64,000 nt of DNA from Denitratisoma sp. DHT3 (GCF_007833355.1 NZ_CP020914.1:2404047-2468046), one strand, 5' to 3'; shown: positions 39,820 through 52,153, counted from the stretch's first letter. Notes: generated by a model from the letters alone, not told the origin. Numbers and translations: made by a program.

Positions 39820-39950
39820 AACGTATTATGCAACCCCATCCGGTGTCAAGGGCCACCCAAGATGACCTCAGGGTTTATTCTTCCGCCCTCCCCCATGTCC
39901 AAGTCTGTCGACGCGTCCCCCTCGCCGGGGCATCGCGCAGGAGAAGCTAG

Positions 39951-42107
39951 ATGAGCAGCAAGTATCCCGAGGCGAACGTTCCCTCCCTGGAAACCTGGAC
40001 CAAGTCCGCCGCCAAGTCCGCCCCCGGCGGCGACGTCAACAACCTGAACTGGGTCACCCCGGAAGGGCTCACCGTCAAGCCGCTGTATACGGCCGAGGAC
40101 GTCAAGGAACTGCCCTACGCCGACACCCTGCCCGGCTTCGCCCCCTACCAGCGCGGCCCCCAGGCCACCATGTACGCGGTGAAGCCCTGGACCATCCGCC
40201 AGTACGCCGGCTTTTCCACCGCGGAAGCCTCCAACGCCTTCTACCGCAAGGCGCTGGCGGCCGGCGGCCAGGGCGTCTCGGTGGCCTTCGACCTGGCCAC
40301 CCACCGCGGCTACGACTCGGACAATCCCCGCGTCGTCGGCGATGTGGGCAAGGCCGGCGTGGCGATCGATTCCGTCGAGGACATGAAGATCCTGTTCGAC
40401 GGCATCCCGCTGGACAAGGTCTCGGTCTCGATGACCATGAACGGCGCCGTGCTGCCGATCCTGGCCGGCTACATCGTCGCCGCCGAGGAGCAGGGCGTGA
40501 AACCGGAGCAGCTCGCCGGCACGATCCAGAACGACATTCTCAAAGAGTTCATGGTGCGGAACACCTACATCTATCCGCCCAAGCCCTCGATGAAGATCAT
40601 CGCGGACATCTTCGCGTTCACGGCGCAGAACATGCCCAAGTTCAACTCCATCTCGATTTCCGGTTATCACATCCAGGAAGCCGGGGCCAACCAGGCGATC
40701 GAGCTGGCCTTCACCCTGGCCGACGGCATGGAGTACGTACGCACCGGCATGGCCGCGGGCATGGACGTGGATGTCTTCGCCGGCCGCCTGTCCTTCTTCT
40801 GGGCGGTGGGGATGAACTTCTACCTCGAAATCGCCAAGATGCGCGCCGCGCGCCAGCTCTGGTGGCGCATCATGCAGGGCTTCGGCGCCAAGAACGCCAA
40901 GTCGATGATGCTGCGCACCCACAGCCAGACCTCGGGCTGGTCGCTGACCGAGCAGGACCCGTACAACAACGTGGTGCGCACCACCATCGAAGCCATGGCG
41001 GCCGTGTTCGGCGGCACCCAGTCGCTGCACACCAACGCACTGGACGAGGCGATCGCGCTGCCCACCGAGTTCTCCGCCCGCATCGCGCGCAACACCCAGC
41101 TGATCATCCAGGAAGAGACTCACATCTGTAACGTCGTCGATCCCTGGGCCGGCTCCTACATGATGGAGAAGCTCACGCAGGAGATGGCCGACAAGGCCTG
41201 GGCCATCATCGAGGAGATCGAGGCCATGGGCGGCATGACCAAGGCCGTGGAATCCGGCTGGGCCAAGATGCAGGTGGAAACCTGCGCCGCCGACAAGCAG
41301 GCGCGCATCGACTCCGGCAAGGACGTGATCGTCGGCGTGAACAAGTACAAGCTGGCCAAGGAAGATCCGATCGAGATCCTCGACATCGACAACCACGCGG
41401 TGCGCGAGGCGCAGATCGCCCGTCTGAAGAGCATCCGCGCCAGCCGCGATGGCGCCGCCGTCCAGGCCGCCCTCGACGCGCTGACCCGGTGCGCGGAAGG
41501 CGGCGAAGGCAACCTGCTCGACCTGACCGTCAAGGCCATCCGCCTGCGCGCCACGGTGGGCGAGGTGTCCGATGCGCTGGAAAAGGTCTTCGGCCGCTTC
41601 CGCGCCAACAACCAGACCATTTCGGGAGTTTACGGAGGCGTCGTGGAAGGTCAGGAAAGTTGGGAACAGATCAAGGCCGCCGTGGCCGGGTTCGCCGAGG
41701 AGGAGGGTCGCCGCCCCCGCATCATGATCGCCAAGCTGGGCCAGGACGGCCACGATCGCGGCGCCAAGGTGGTGGCCACCGCCTACGCCGACCTGGGCTT
41801 CGACATCGACATGGGGCCGCTGTTCCAGACCCCGGAGGAAGCCGCGCGCCAGGCGATCGAGAACGACGTGCACGCCGTGGGCTGCTCGTCGCTCGCCGCC
41901 GGCCACAAGACCCTGGTGCCCCAGCTGATCCAGGCCCTGAAGGCCCAGGGCGCCGACGACATCATCGTCTTCGCCGGCGGCGTGATTCCCGCCCAGGACT
42001 ACGATGCGCTGTTCGCCGCCGGCGCCAAGGCCGTGTTCGGACCGGGCACCCGGATCGAGGATTCCGCGCGCAAGGTGCTGGAAGAAATCAAGAAGGCCCG
42101 CGCCTGA
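39951..42107 (+). CDS. scpA: Methylmalonyl-CoA mutase (single-chain, adenosylcobalamin-dependent)
   Basis: A 718-residue protein combining the acyl-CoA mutase TIM barrel (about 20-560; [42 protein letters not shown], and [12 protein letters not shown]) with a C-terminal B12-binding domain (about 590-718) whose [13 protein letters not shown] motif supplies the lower-axial His. It interconverts methylmalonyl-CoA and succinyl-CoA. AGGAGAAGCTAG precedes the ATG. It heads an operon with meaB and propionyl-CoA carboxylase, the standard route from propionyl-CoA to the TCA cycle. No methylmalonyl-CoA epimerase gene is in the window, so that step must be coded elsewhere. Confidence 0.97.
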   Translation: MSSKYPEANVPSLETWTKSAAKSAPGGDVNNLNWVTPEGLTVKPLYTAEDVKELPYADTLPGFAPYQRGPQATMYAVKPWTIRQYAGFSTAEASNAFYRKALAAGGQGVSVAFDLATHRGYDSDNPRVVGDVGKAGVAIDSVEDMKILFDGIPLDKVSVSMTMNGAVLPILAGYIVAAEEQGVKPEQLAGTIQNDILKEFMVRNTYIYPPKPSMKIIADIFAFTAQNMPKFNSISISGYHIQEAGANQAIELAFTLADGMEYVRTGMAAGMDVDVFAGRLSFFWAVGMNFYLEIAKMRAARQLWWRIMQGFGAKNAKSMMLRTHSQTSGWSLTEQDPYNNVVRTTIEAMAAVFGGTQSLHTNALDEAIALPTEFSARIARNTQLIIQEETHICNVVDPWAGSYMMEKLTQEMADKAWAIIEEIEAMGGMTKAVESGWAKMQVETCAADKQARIDSGKDVIVGVNKYKLAKEDPIEILDIDNHAVREAQIARLKSIRASRDGAAVQAALDALTRCAEGGEGNLLDLTVKAIRLRATVGEVSDALEKVFGRFRANNQTISGVYGGVVEGQESWEQIKAAVAGFAEEEGRRPRIMIAKLGQDGHDRGAKVVATAYADLGFDIDMGPLFQTPEEAARQAIENDVHAVGCSSLAAGHKTLVPQLIQALKAQGADDIIVFAGGVIPAQDYDALFAAGAKAVFGPGTRIEDSARKVLEEIKKARA

Positions 42108-42132
42108 TCCGAGCCGCGACCGGAGCGCCGCA

Positions 42133-43125
42133 GTGGTTCATGCCAACCCGCTCTCCGAAGCCGACCAGGCGCTGGTGGCCGGCGTGCTGGCCGGTCAGCG
42201 CCGGGCGCTGGCCAAGGCCATCACGCTGATCGAGTCCACCCGCGCCGACCACCAGCAGCGCGCCCAGCAGGTATTGAGCGCGCTGTTGCCGGCCACCGGC
42301 AACGCGATGCGCCTGGGCATTTCCGGGGTGCCGGGGGCGGGCAAATCGACCTTCATCGAGGCGCTGGGCGTCTGGTTGATCGGGCAGGGCAAGAAACTGG
42401 CGGTACTGGCGGTGGACCCCTCGTCCTCGGTTTCCGGCGGCTCCATCCTCGGCGACAAGACGCGCATGGAGCTGCTCTCCCAGCGCGAGGAGGCCTTCAT
42501 CCGCCCCAGCCCCTCGGCCGGCTCCCTGGGCGGCGTCGCCGAGAAGACGCGGGAGGCGATGCTGCTCTGCGAAGCCGCCGGCTACGACGTGATCATCATC
42601 GAGACGGTGGGCGTCGGCCAATCGGAAACGACGGTGGCCGGCATGGTGGACATGTTCTGCCTGCTGCAGCTGCCCAACGCCGGCGACGACCTGCAGGCGA
42701 TCAAGAAGGGCATCGTCGAGATCGCCGACATGGTGGTGATCAACAAGGCCGACATCGACCCCCGGGCCACCGCCGTGGCGCGCGCGCAGTGGCGCAATGC
42801 GCTGCACATGCTGCGGCCGGCCTCGCCCAACTGGGCGCCGCCGGTGATCGCGCTGTCGGCGCTGCACAAGGAAGGCATCGCCGACTTCTGGGATCAGGTG
42901 GAGAAGTACCAGGCCGCCCTGAGGCCCACCGGCGAATTCCAGGCCAGGCGCCAGCACCAGTCGCTGTCCTGGATGTGGCAGCTGATCGACTCCGGCCTGC
43001 GCCAGCATTTCCGCCATCATCCGCGCGTGCAGGAAAACCTGCCCGCCTTCATCCGTTCCGTCGAGGAAGGCCTGACCACGCCGGCAACGGCGGCGCGCAC
43101 CCTGCTCGACTACTTGAAGCACTGA
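42133..43125 (+). CDS. meaB: MeaB/ArgK-type GTPase chaperone of methylmalonyl-CoA mutase
   Basis: A 330-residue G3E-family GTPase. P-loop GVPGAGKST (about 65-73), [29 protein letters not shown] (switch II) and NKAD base motif are present, with an N-terminal helical extension and a C-terminal dimerisation arm. It gates loading of intact cofactor into the mutase and releases damaged cobalamin. The start is GTG 42133 with GGAGC upstream, 26 bp after the mutase stop. Context makes the partner certain. Confidence 0.95.
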   Translation: MVHANPLSEADQALVAGVLAGQRRALAKAITLIESTRADHQQRAQQVLSALLPATGNAMRLGISGVPGAGKSTFIEALGVWLIGQGKKLAVLAVDPSSSVSGGSILGDKTRMELLSQREEAFIRPSPSAGSLGGVAEKTREAMLLCEAAGYDVIIIETVGVGQSETTVAGMVDMFCLLQLPNAGDDLQAIKKGIVEIADMVVINKADIDPRATAVARAQWRNALHMLRPASPNWAPPVIALSALHKEGIADFWDQVEKYQAALRPTGEFQARRQHQSLSWMWQLIDSGLRQHFRHHPRVQENLPAFIRSVEEGLTTPATAARTLLDYLKH

Positions 43126-43169
43126 GTCAACACGGCATCGAATCCACCGCCTTCATAAGGGAGTTTCCT

Positions 43170-44702
<1,533 letters not shown>

Positions 44703-44721
44703 GCGCAGGGAGAAGAGAAAA

Positions 44722-46713
44722 ATGTTCAAGAAAATCCTGATTGCGAACCGCGGCGAGATCGCCTGCCGCGTGATCCAGACCGCCCGCAAGATGGGCATCC
44801 AGACCGTCGCCGTGTATTCCGAGGCGGACAAGGACGCGCTGCACGTGGAGCTGGCCGACGAGGCCGTGTGCATCGGCCCGGCGCCCTCGAAAGAGTCCTA
44901 TCTGGTGATGGACAAGATCATCGCCGCCTGCAAGCAGACCGGCGCCGAGGCGGTGCATCCGGGCTACGGCTTCCTCTCCGAGAACGAGGAATTCTCCAAG
45001 ACCCTGGAGGAGCACGGCATCGTCTTCATCGGCCCGAAACACTACTCGGTGGCGGCGATGGGCGACAAGATCGCTTCGAAGAAGCTGGCCAAGGAAGCCC
45101 AGGTCAACATCATCCCCGGCTACAACGATCCCATCGACACCCCCGAGCGGGCCGTGGAGATCGCCCGCGACATCGGCTATCCGGTGATGATCAAGGCCTC
45201 CGCCGGCGGCGGCGGCAAGGGCCTGCGCGTGGCCTTCAACGACAAGGAGGCCCACGAGGGCTTCGCCTCCTGCAAGAACGAGGCGAAGAACGCTTTCGGC
45301 GACGACCGCGTGTTCATGGAGAAGTTCGTCGAGGAGCCGCGCCACATCGAGATCCAGGTGCTGGGCGACGGCCACGGCAACGTGGTCTACCTGTGGGAGC
45401 GCGAGTGCTCGATCCAGCGCCGCCACCAGAAGGTGATCGAGGAAGCGCCCTCGCCCTTCCTCGACGACGCCACCCGCAAGGCCATGGGCGAGCAGGCCGT
45501 GGCGCTGGCCAAGGCGGTGAACTACCAGTCCGCCGGCACCGTGGAATTCGTCGTCGGCGGCAAGGACAAGAATTTCTACTTCCTGGAGATGAACACCCGC
45601 CTCCAGGTGGAGCACCCCGTCACCGAAATGATCACCGGGCTCGACCTGGTGGAGCTGATGATCCGCGTCGCCGCCGGCGAGAGGCTGCCCTTCGCGCAGC
45701 AGGACATCAAGCGCGACGGCTGGGCGATGGAATGCCGCATCAACGCCGAGGATCCCTTCCGCAACTTCCTGCCCTCCACCGGCCGCCTGGTCAAATACCA
45801 GCCGCCGCAGGCAGTGGCCGGCTCGTTGCGAGTGGATACCGGCGTCTACGAAGGCGGCGAGATCTCGATGTTCTACGACTCGATGATCGCCAAGCTGATC
45901 GTCCATGGCGCCACCCGCGACCAGGCCATCGCCAGGATGCGGGAGGGCCTGAACGCCTTCGTGATCCGCGGCGTCGCCTCCAACATCGCCTTCCAGGCGG
46001 CGCTGATGAAGAACCCGCGCTTCGTGAACGGCAACTTCAACACCGGCCTGATCGGCGAGGAATATCCCAAGGGCTTCAACGCCGCCGACGTGGTGCATGA
46101 CGACCCGGCGATGCTGATCTGCGTCGCCGCCGCCATGCACCGCCAGTACCTGCAGCGCAACACCGAGATCTCCGGCCAGATGCCGGGCCACGAATTCCGC
46201 CCCAACGGCGATTACGTGGTCGTCATGGGCGACGACCATCATCCGGTGACCATCGCCACCGCAAAGGGCGGCTGGGACGTGACCTTCGCCGGGGAGACCC
46301 ACGAGGTCCGCTCCGACTGGCAGTTCGGCAAGTTGATCTACGAAGGCGCCTTCAACGGCCAGCCGTTCTGCATGCAGGTGGAGCGCGTCGGTCTCAAGTA
46401 CCGCCTGTTCCACTGGGGCACCCAGGCCGACGTGATGGTGATGAACGCCCATGCCGCGGAGATGCAGAAGCTGATGCCGCACAAGGCGCCGCCCGACACC
46501 TCCAAGTTCCTGCTCTCGCCGATGCCGGGCCTGTTGACCGAGATCGCCGTGGCGCCGGGCCAGGAGGTCAAGGCCGGCGAGACCCTGGCCAAGATCGAGG
46601 CGATGAAGATGGAAAACGTGCTCAAGGCCGAACGCGACTGCGTGGTGGAGAAGCTGCTGGCCAAGGCCGGCGAAAGCCTGACGGTGGACCAGCCGATCAT
46701 CGGTTTCAAGTAA
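44722..46713 (+). CDS. pccA: Propionyl-CoA carboxylase alpha subunit (biotin carboxylase + BCCP)
   Basis: A 663-residue protein. The biotin carboxylase part (about 1-445) has KILIANRGEIACRVI, HPGYGFLSEN, the ATP-grasp loop KASAGGGGKGLR, EMNTRLQVEHPVTE and the RINAEDP region. A BT-like linker follows, and the C-terminal biotinyl domain (about 595-663) carries the biotin-acceptor Lys629 in EAMKMEN. It carboxylates biotin with ATP and bicarbonate and works with PccB. It is the last gene of the operon; a strong terminator follows 20 bp after the stop. Confidence 0.96.
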   Translation: MFKKILIANRGEIACRVIQTARKMGIQTVAVYSEADKDALHVELADEAVCIGPAPSKESYLVMDKIIAACKQTGAEAVHPGYGFLSENEEFSKTLEEHGIVFIGPKHYSVAAMGDKIASKKLAKEAQVNIIPGYNDPIDTPERAVEIARDIGYPVMIKASAGGGGKGLRVAFNDKEAHEGFASCKNEAKNAFGDDRVFMEKFVEEPRHIEIQVLGDGHGNVVYLWERECSIQRRHQKVIEEAPSPFLDDATRKAMGEQAVALAKAVNYQSAGTVEFVVGGKDKNFYFLEMNTRLQVEHPVTEMITGLDLVELMIRVAAGERLPFAQQDIKRDGWAMECRINAEDPFRNFLPSTGRLVKYQPPQAVAGSLRVDTGVYEGGEISMFYDSMIAKLIVHGATRDQAIARMREGLNAFVIRGVASNIAFQAALMKNPRFVNGNFNTGLIGEEYPKGFNAADVVHDDPAMLICVAAAMHRQYLQRNTEISGQMPGHEFRPNGDYVVVMGDDHHPVTIATAKGGWDVTFAGETHEVRSDWQFGKLIYEGAFNGQPFCMQVERVGLKYRLFHWGTQADVMVMNAHAAEMQKLMPHKAPPDTSKFLLSPMPGLLTEIAVAPGQEVKAGETLAKIEAMKMENVLKAERDCVVEKLLAKAGESLTVDQPIIGFK

Positions 46714-46733
46714 GCAGTTTGGCGATGACAAGC

Positions 46734-46765
46734 AAAAATGGCGCGAGGAATCGCGCCATTTTTTT
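46734..46765 (+). terminator. Intrinsic terminator after pccA
   Basis: A perfect 9-bp stem ATGGCGCGA/TCGCGCCAT with GGAA tetraloop, preceded by an A-run and followed by seven T residues counting the stem-end base. It closes the mutase-carboxylase operon and separates it from mtgA. Confidence 0.93.
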
Positions 46766-46828
46766 GCCTGCGCCGCCCTGCCGCCGCCTACAATGCGCGG
46801 CCGGACTTTTCCCGGCCGCTCCCGACCG

Positions 46829-47527
46829 ATGACCCGCGCACTCATCCACCGCCTCAAACAGGGCCTGGCCCTGGCCCTGCTGGCGCTGCTGCTCTGGCAG
46901 GGCTGGTACCTGGGCTGGGTGGTGTGGTGGAAGTTCGTCGATCCGGGCAGCACCGCCTTCATGCGCCAGCGCCTGGTGGAACTGCGGGAAAAGAACCCGC
47001 AGGTCGAGCTCAAGCACTTCTGGGTTCCCTATGCCCGGATCTCCAACCATCTGAAGCGCGCGGTGGTGGCGGCCGAGGACGACCGTTTCGTGGACCACGA
47101 GGGCTTCGACTGGGAAGGCATGCAGAAGGCCCTGGAAAAGAACCAGAAGAAGGGCCGCGTCGTCGCCGGCGGTTCGACCATCTCCCAGCAGCTGGCGAAG
47201 AACCTGTTCCTTTCCGGCGCCAAGACGCCCTGGCGCAAGGCGCAGGAGGCGGTGATCACGGTGATGATCGAAGCCTGCTGGGACAAGCGGCGCATCCTGG
47301 AGGTGTACCTCAATTCGGTGGAATGGGGCGAAGGCGTCTTCGGCGCCGAGGCCGCCGCCCGCCGCTACTACCGGAGTTCGGCTGCCCACCTGGGGGCCGA
47401 GCAGGCCGCCCGGCTGGCGGTGATGCTGCCGGCGCCGCGCCGTTTCGAGAAGAATCCCTACTCGGCCTACGTCAATGGCCGCACCCAGTTGATCCTGGGG
47501 CGCATGGCCGGCAGCGAAGTGCCCTGA
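46829..47527 (+). CDS. mtgA: Monofunctional biosynthetic peptidoglycan transglycosylase
   Basis: A 232-residue GT51 enzyme with one N-terminal membrane helix (LALALLALLLWQGWYLGWVV). The catalytic glutamate lies in AAEDDRFVDHEGFDW; GGSTISQQLAKNLFLS, RKAQEAVI and ILEVYLNSVEWG are the other family motifs. It polymerises lipid II into glycan strands on the periplasmic side, without a transpeptidase domain. An upstream ATG at 46793 would add 12 Arg-rich residues; 46829 is preferred because the family begins just before the membrane helix. Not clearly linked to its neighbours. Confidence 0.95.
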   Translation: MTRALIHRLKQGLALALLALLLWQGWYLGWVVWWKFVDPGSTAFMRQRLVELREKNPQVELKHFWVPYARISNHLKRAVVAAEDDRFVDHEGFDWEGMQKALEKNQKKGRVVAGGSTISQQLAKNLFLSGAKTPWRKAQEAVITVMIEACWDKRRILEVYLNSVEWGEGVFGAEAAARRYYRSSAAHLGAEQAARLAVMLPAPRRFEKNPYSAYVNGRTQLILGRMAGSEVP

Positions 47528-47656
47528 CACCGCCCCCCATCGCGAACCAAACGGGGCCGGCATGCCGCGCCCCGAGCGCAATGCCAGGATGAGGTCGCGC
47601 TGGCCGGTGGCGGCCCAACGCTCTAGAATGCTGCTCCGCACCGAGGCCACGCCCCC

Positions 47657-49114
47657 ATGAACAACGAATCCCAAGAAATCCGCGAAGAACCGCGTCACCA
47701 GGAAGACGTGCAGGACGCGCTGCGCGAGATCCAGGCGCTGCTGGCGCGCCTCCGGCGGGTGGAGGAACTGATCCCGACCCCGGAAGGGACCGAGGGGGAA
47801 GCCGGAGAGGAGCTGCCACAACAACAGCATCTGGCCCAGTTGCGCAAGACGCTGGAGGAACTGCATCCCGCGGACGTGGCCTACGTGCTGGAGGCCCTGC
47901 CCCTGGACGACCGCCTGCTGGTCTGGGATCTGATCGAAACCGAGCAGGAAGGCGACATCCTGCTGGAAGTCTCCGACGCCGTACGGGAGTCGCTGATCGA
48001 GACCATGGCCCCCTCGGAACTGGTGGCCGCCGCCGAGCAGCTGGACGCCGACGAGTTGGCCGACCTGGCGCCCGACCTGCCGCGGGGCGTGATGGACGAC
48101 GTGTTCCGCGCCCTGCCCAGCGAGGAACGGGAGCATTTGCGGGAGGCGATGTCCTACCCGGAGGACTCCGTCGGGCATCTGATGGATTTCGAGCTGGTCT
48201 CGGTGCGGGAGGACATCACCCTGGAGGTGGCCCTGCGCTACCTGCGCCGCTATGACGAGCTTCCCGACCACACCGACCAATTGTTCGTGGTGGATCGGGA
48301 AGAGCACTTGCGGGGCGTGCTGCCGCTGAACGTGTTGCTGGTGAACGACCCCGAGGTGGAGGTCGGTGCCGTGATGCAGACCGAGATGTTGACCCTCCAG
48401 CCCCACGACAAGGCCGAAACCGCCGCCCAGGCATTCGACCGTTACGACCTGGTGTCGGCCCCGGTGGTGGACGAGAAGGGCCGACTGGTAGGCCGGGTGA
48501 CGGTAAACGAAGTGCTGGACTACGTGCGCGAGGAAGCCGAGGCCGATCAGTTGGCCCAGGCCGGTCTATCCGAGGAGGAGGACATCTTCGCGCCGGTGCT
48601 GGACTCGGTGAAAAACCGCTGGCGCTGGCTGGCGATCAATCTGGTCACGGCCTTCATCGCATCCCGGGTGATCGGCGCCTTCGAGAACTCCATCGAGAAA
48701 CTGGTGGCGCTGGCGGCGCTGATGCCGATCGTCGCCGGCATCGGCGGCAATTCTGGCAATCAGACCATCACCATGATCGTTCGCGCCATCGCCCTGGGCC
48801 AGGTCCAGCCCGATGCCGCCCGACGGCTCTATCGCAAGGAAATGGCCGTGGCCCTGTTCAACGGCCTGGTCTGGGGCGGGTTGCTCGGCCTATTGGCCTT
48901 CTGGCTCTACAAGGACGTGCGTCTGGGCCTGGTGATGACCAGCGCCATGACCCTCAACCTGCTGCTCGCCGCCACTGTCGGCGTCGCCATTCCGATGACC
49001 ATGCAGCGACTGGGCCGCGACCCGGCCATGGGCTCCTCGGTGCTGATCACCGCCGTCACCGACTCCGGCGGATTCTTCATCTTCCTGGGCCTGGCGACCC
49101 TGTTCCTCCTCTGA
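47657..49114 (+). CDS. mgtE: Magnesium transporter MgtE
   Basis: A 485-residue Mg2+ channel. The cytoplasmic N-domain (about 55-150) consists of helical repeats (LHPADVAYVLEALPLDD), followed by paired CBS domains (about 170-300; SVGHLMDFELVSVRED, RVTVNEVLDYVREE) and five membrane helices (about 325-485) with GIGGNSGNQTITMIVRA and the pore-lining MPIVAGIGGN and TDSGGFFIFLGLA. Mg2+ binding to the N/CBS parts closes the channel. A TAGAAT -10-like element lies about 28 bp upstream of the ATG. Convergent with ccmE. Confidence 0.96.
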   Translation: MNNESQEIREEPRHQEDVQDALREIQALLARLRRVEELIPTPEGTEGEAGEELPQQQHLAQLRKTLEELHPADVAYVLEALPLDDRLLVWDLIETEQEGDILLEVSDAVRESLIETMAPSELVAAAEQLDADELADLAPDLPRGVMDDVFRALPSEEREHLREAMSYPEDSVGHLMDFELVSVREDITLEVALRYLRRYDELPDHTDQLFVVDREEHLRGVLPLNVLLVNDPEVEVGAVMQTEMLTLQPHDKAETAAQAFDRYDLVSAPVVDEKGRLVGRVTVNEVLDYVREEAEADQLAQAGLSEEEDIFAPVLDSVKNRWRWLAINLVTAFIASRVIGAFENSIEKLVALAALMPIVAGIGGNSGNQTITMIVRAIALGQVQPDAARRLYRKEMAVALFNGLVWGGLLGLLAFWLYKDVRLGLVMTSAMTLNLLLAATVGVAIPMTMQRLGRDPAMGSSVLITAVTDSGGFFIFLGLATLFLL

Positions 49115-49133
49115 AGGTCCCCCGCAGGGTCCG

Positions 49134-49595
49134 TCATTGCGGGGACTGGGCCGCCTTTTTCTCCGCGGCCCGGTTGTGGGCGTCGCCCACCGCCTTGGCG
49201 GCCTCCGGCGGCATGTAGTTCTCATCGTGCTTGGCCAGCACCTCGCTGGCGACGAAGCGGCCGCTGTCCTCCATGCGCCCCTGGGCGACGACGCCCTTGC
49301 CCTCCTTGAACAGGTCGGGAAGGATGCCCTTGTAGCTCACCGGCAGGTCGGTCTCGGTGTCGGTCACCACGAAACGCACCGTGACGCCGTCGACCTCCCG
49401 CGCCAGGCTGCCTTCCTTGACCAGGCCGCCGATGCGGAAGGCCTTGCCTTGCGGCGCCTTGCCCGCCAGCACGTCGGTGGGCGAGACGTACAGCGCGATG
49501 TTGCTGTTGAGGGCGTTCAGCACCAGGGCGGCGATCACGCCCAGTACGGCGACGGCGCCGCCGATCAGGGCCAGTTTCTTGTGACGGAGTTTCAT
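49134..49595 (-). CDS. ccmE: Cytochrome c maturation heme chaperone CcmE
   Basis: A 153-residue periplasmic protein anchored by one N-terminal helix ([18 protein letters not shown]). The covalent heme-binding His123 and Tyr127 are in [23 protein letters not shown] and [14 protein letters not shown] match the OB-fold core. CcmE receives heme from the CcmABCD complex and hands it to CcmF/H. The ATG overlaps the ccmD stop (ATGA). Here ccmCDE run opposite to the rest of the ccm genes. Confidence 0.97.
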   Translation of the reverse strand: MKLRHKKLALIGGAVAVLGVIAALVLNALNSNIALYVSPTDVLAGKAPQGKAFRIGGLVKEGSLAREVDGVTVRFVVTDTETDLPVSYKGILPDLFKEGKGVVAQGRMEDSGRFVASEVLAKHDENYMPPEAAKAVGDAHNRAAEKKAAQSPQ

Positions 49596-49780
49596 TCGTG
49601 GGAATTCCTCGCTTCGGCGCGGGCCTGGCGTTTGAGGCGCGCAATGGTCCGGGTTCGACGGCGGGCGACCAGGATAGGTTCCAGCGCCATGATCAGGGCG
49701 GTCAGGCCGAAGGAGCCCCAGACATAGCCGCCGTAGCCGCCCATGGCGATGAAGTCGGCGAAACTGTGCCAGTAGATCAT
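49592..49780 (-). CDS. ccmD: Heme exporter small subunit CcmD
   Basis: A 62-residue single-span inner-membrane protein: [18 protein letters not shown] before the helix and a very basic cytoplasmic tail ([19 protein letters not shown]), the hallmarks of CcmD. It is required to release holo-CcmE from CcmC. Four-base overlaps join it to both ccmC and ccmE. Confidence 0.93.
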   Translation of the reverse strand: MIYWHSFADFIAMGGYGGYVWGSFGLTALIMALEPILVARRRTRTIARLKRQARAEARNSHE

Positions 49781-50529
49781 GTCCGGTCCTCCGCCAGCAG
49801 CGCCTTGACCCATTCGGTGTGGCGCTCCCGCTCCAGCAGGATGATGCGGACCCGGGCCAGGGCCACGGCGATCGAGTACATCCAGAAGCACAACGCCATC
49901 AGCAGCATGCCCCAGAGCATGATCGCCGCCATCGACGGCGACTTGGTCAGGCTCACCGAGGACCCCTGGTGCAGGGTGTTCCACCACTTCACCGAGAAAT
50001 AGATGATCGGCACGTTGATCACGCCCACCAGCAGCAGCAGGCCGCCCGCCTTGTCGGCCCGGAGCGGGTCGTCGATCGCGGCCTGGAGGGCGATGAAGCC
50101 GATGTAGAGGAACAGCAGGATCAGCTCCGACGTCAGCCGGGCGTCCCACACCCACCAGGTGCCCCACATCGGCTTGCCCCAGAGCGAGCCGGTCCACAGC
50201 GAGAGCAAGGCCATCAGCGCGCCGGTGGGCGCCAGCGCGGTGGCCATCATGCCCGAGAGGCGGGTGTTGAAGGCCAGGCCGAGAGCCGCCCAGAACGCCA
50301 TCACCAGGTAGATGAACATGGACATCCAGGAGGCCGGCACGTGGATGAAGATGATCCGGTAGCCCTCGCCCTGCTGGAAGTCCGTCGGCGCCACCAGCAG
50401 CCCCAGCCACAGCCCGGCCATGCCGAAGATGACCGCCGCCGCCGCGAACCAGGGGATCATGCGTCCGGCCAGGGGATAGAACGTGGCCGGCGAAGCAAAA
50501 CGGTACCAATTGATCAATCGACTGCTCAT
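49777..50529 (-). CDS. ccmC: Heme transporter/handler CcmC
   Basis: A 250-residue membrane protein with six helices and the periplasmic tryptophan-rich WWD motif in [17 protein letters not shown]. Conserved periplasmic histidines are in IFIHVPASW and the loop [15 protein letters not shown]. It presents heme to CcmE. First gene of the minus-strand ccmCDE group, separated from divergent ccmA by 308 bp. Confidence 0.96.
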   Translation of the reverse strand: MSSRLINWYRFASPATFYPLAGRMIPWFAAAAVIFGMAGLWLGLLVAPTDFQQGEGYRIIFIHVPASWMSMFIYLVMAFWAALGLAFNTRLSGMMATALAPTGALMALLSLWTGSLWGKPMWGTWWVWDARLTSELILLFLYIGFIALQAAIDDPLRADKAGGLLLLVGVINVPIIYFSVKWWNTLHQGSSVSLTKSPSMAAIMLWGMLLMALCFWMYSIAVALARVRIILLERERHTEWVKALLAEDRT

Positions 50530-50837
50530 ATCGAAAACCTATTCGCCACAAGAATGCATCCGGGTCGTCCGGCACTGCGCCGGCGGGCTGGGACGGCGTA
50601 TTCTCGCACGCTCGGCGCGGCGGCGCCGGGGTTCGCCGCGACAAATGCCGCTTCCACCCCCGCGGCGGCCCGAAAAGCGCGCCACGGCGCGATTCCGCGG
50701 CCAATCCCCCGGCGTATTCCGATTTTTGCCGCCGCCCGGACCCGAGGCCGCCGATCTCCGGGTAGACTGCGCCACGTCAGGCTCTGGTGCCGCCCCGCCG
50801 ATACGCTCCTCCGTCCGCGCTTTTTCCATCCAAACTC
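50530..50837. other. Divergent intergenic region between ccmC and ccmA
   Basis: 308 bp of GC-rich DNA with no credible open frame; it must hold promoters for both the ccmCDE and ccmAB arms. No -35/-10 pair close to consensus and no extended inverted repeat were found on reading. Confidence 0.6.
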
Positions 50838-51491
50838 ATGCTGCAAGCCCAGAACCTCCGATGCGTGCGTGGCGAGCGCCAGTTGTTCTCCGACCTGGGC
50901 TTCACCCTCGACGCGGGAGAACTGCTGTATCTGCAGGGCAAGAACGGCGCGGGCAAGACCAGCCTGCTGCGCATGCTGGTGGGGCTGCTGCCGCCGGCCG
51001 GCGGGGAGATCCTCTGGAAGGGCCGGCCGATCGGCCGTCAGGCCGAGGAGTACCGCGCCGAGCTGTGCTACCTGGGCCACCACAACGGCACCAAGGAAGA
51101 CCTGACTCCCCTGGAGAACCTGCTGACCTCGGCCCGCCTCGCCGGCGAGGCGCTGTCCGAGGACGACGCGGTGGATGCCCTGGAACAGGTGGGGCTGGCC
51201 GGCCGCGAGGACATCGCCTGCAAATACCTCTCCCAGGGCCAGAAGCGGCGGGTGGCCCTGGCGCGGCTGGTGAAGAAGCGCTGCGCCCTGTGGATCCTGG
51301 ACGAGCCCTTCGTCGCCCTGGACACCGCCGCGGTGGGCTGGCTGACGGAACTCATCGGCGGCCACCTGCAGCGCGGCGGCCTGTGCGTGATGACGACCCA
51401 CCAGCCGGTGGCGATCAGCGCCGGCGCCGTCCGCGAACAATGGATCGGCGCGCGCCCGGCGCCCGGCGGCGCGGGGATGGCGCAATGCTGA
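50838..51491 (+). CDS. ccmA: Heme exporter ATP-binding protein CcmA
   Basis: A 217-residue ABC ATPase: Walker A GKNGAGKTS (about 33-41), Q-loop region CYLGHHNGTKEDLT, signature LSQGQKRRVALARL, Walker B LWILDEPFVALD and H-loop TTHQP. It powers release of holo-CcmE from the CcmABCDE complex. The ATG at 50838 was chosen because conservation begins there; an upstream frame adds residues without homology. Its 3' end overlaps ccmB by 7 bp. Confidence 0.96.
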   Translation: MLQAQNLRCVRGERQLFSDLGFTLDAGELLYLQGKNGAGKTSLLRMLVGLLPPAGGEILWKGRPIGRQAEEYRAELCYLGHHNGTKEDLTPLENLLTSARLAGEALSEDDAVDALEQVGLAGREDIACKYLSQGQKRRVALARLVKKRCALWILDEPFVALDTAAVGWLTELIGGHLQRGGLCVMTTHQPVAISAGAVREQWIGARPAPGGAGMAQC

Positions 51492-52153
51492 GCGCCCTCT
51501 ACTGTCTGGCGGCGCGCGATCTGCGCCTGGCGATGCGGCGGCAGGCCGACCTGGCCTCCGCGCTGTTCTTTTTCATCATCGTCGTCAGCCTGTTCCCCCT
51601 CGGCGTCGGTCCGGAGCCGGATCTGCTGCGCCGGCTCGCCCCCGGCGTGGTCTGGGTCGCCGCCCTGCTGGCCACCATGCTCTCCCTGCCGCGCCTGTTC
51701 GCCGACGATTTCCATGACGGCACCCTGGAACAGTTGGCCCTGACGCCCCACCCCCTGCCGCTGCTGGTGCTGGGCAAGATCCTCGCCCACTGGGCGCTCT
51801 CCGGCCTGCCCCTGGCGCTGATCGCGCCGGCGGTGGGCCTGCAGTTCGACCTGCCGACCGACGCATTGACGATCCTGACGCTCTCGGTGCTGCTGGGCAC
51901 CCCGGCGCTCTCCGCCATCGGCAGCATCGGCGCCGCGCTCACCCTGGGCCTGCGCGGCGGCGGCGTGCTGCTTGCCCTGCTGGTGCTGCCCCTATATATT
52001 CCGGTGCTCATTTTCGGCGCCGGCGCCGTCGATGCGACGCTGACCGGGCTGGACCCACAGGCCCACCTGTCCCTGTTGGCGGCCGTCACCCTGGCCGCGG
52101 TCGGCTTCGCCCCCTGGGCCGCCGCCGCGGCATTGAGGATCGCGCTGGAATGA
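51485..52153 (+). CDS. ccmB: Heme exporter membrane protein CcmB
   Basis: A 222-residue protein with six membrane helices; RDLRLAMRRQADLASALFFF at the N-terminus, ARLFADDF-like PRLFADDFHDGTLEQL and the loop LPLYIPVLIFGAGAV are family blocks. It partners CcmA. It is followed by a 248-bp gap holding a dispersed repeat before ccmF, so ccmF may need its own promoter. Confidence 0.95.
   Translation: MLSALYCLAARDLRLAMRRQADLASALFFFIIVVSLFPLGVGPEPDLLRRLAPGVVWVAALLATMLSLPRLFADDFHDGTLEQLALTPHPLPLLVLGKILAHWALSGLPLALIAPAVGLQFDLPTDALTILTLSVLLGTPALSAIGSIGAALTLGLRGGGVLLALLVLPLYIPVLIFGAGAVDATLTGLDPQAHLSLLAAVTLAAVGFAPWAAAAALRIALE

Noticed and set aside
49592..50704. Long frame spanning ccmC and ccmD as one protein
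   Set aside because: It reads ccmC out of frame; CcmC and CcmD each have complete motif sets and are joined by a 4-bp overlap.
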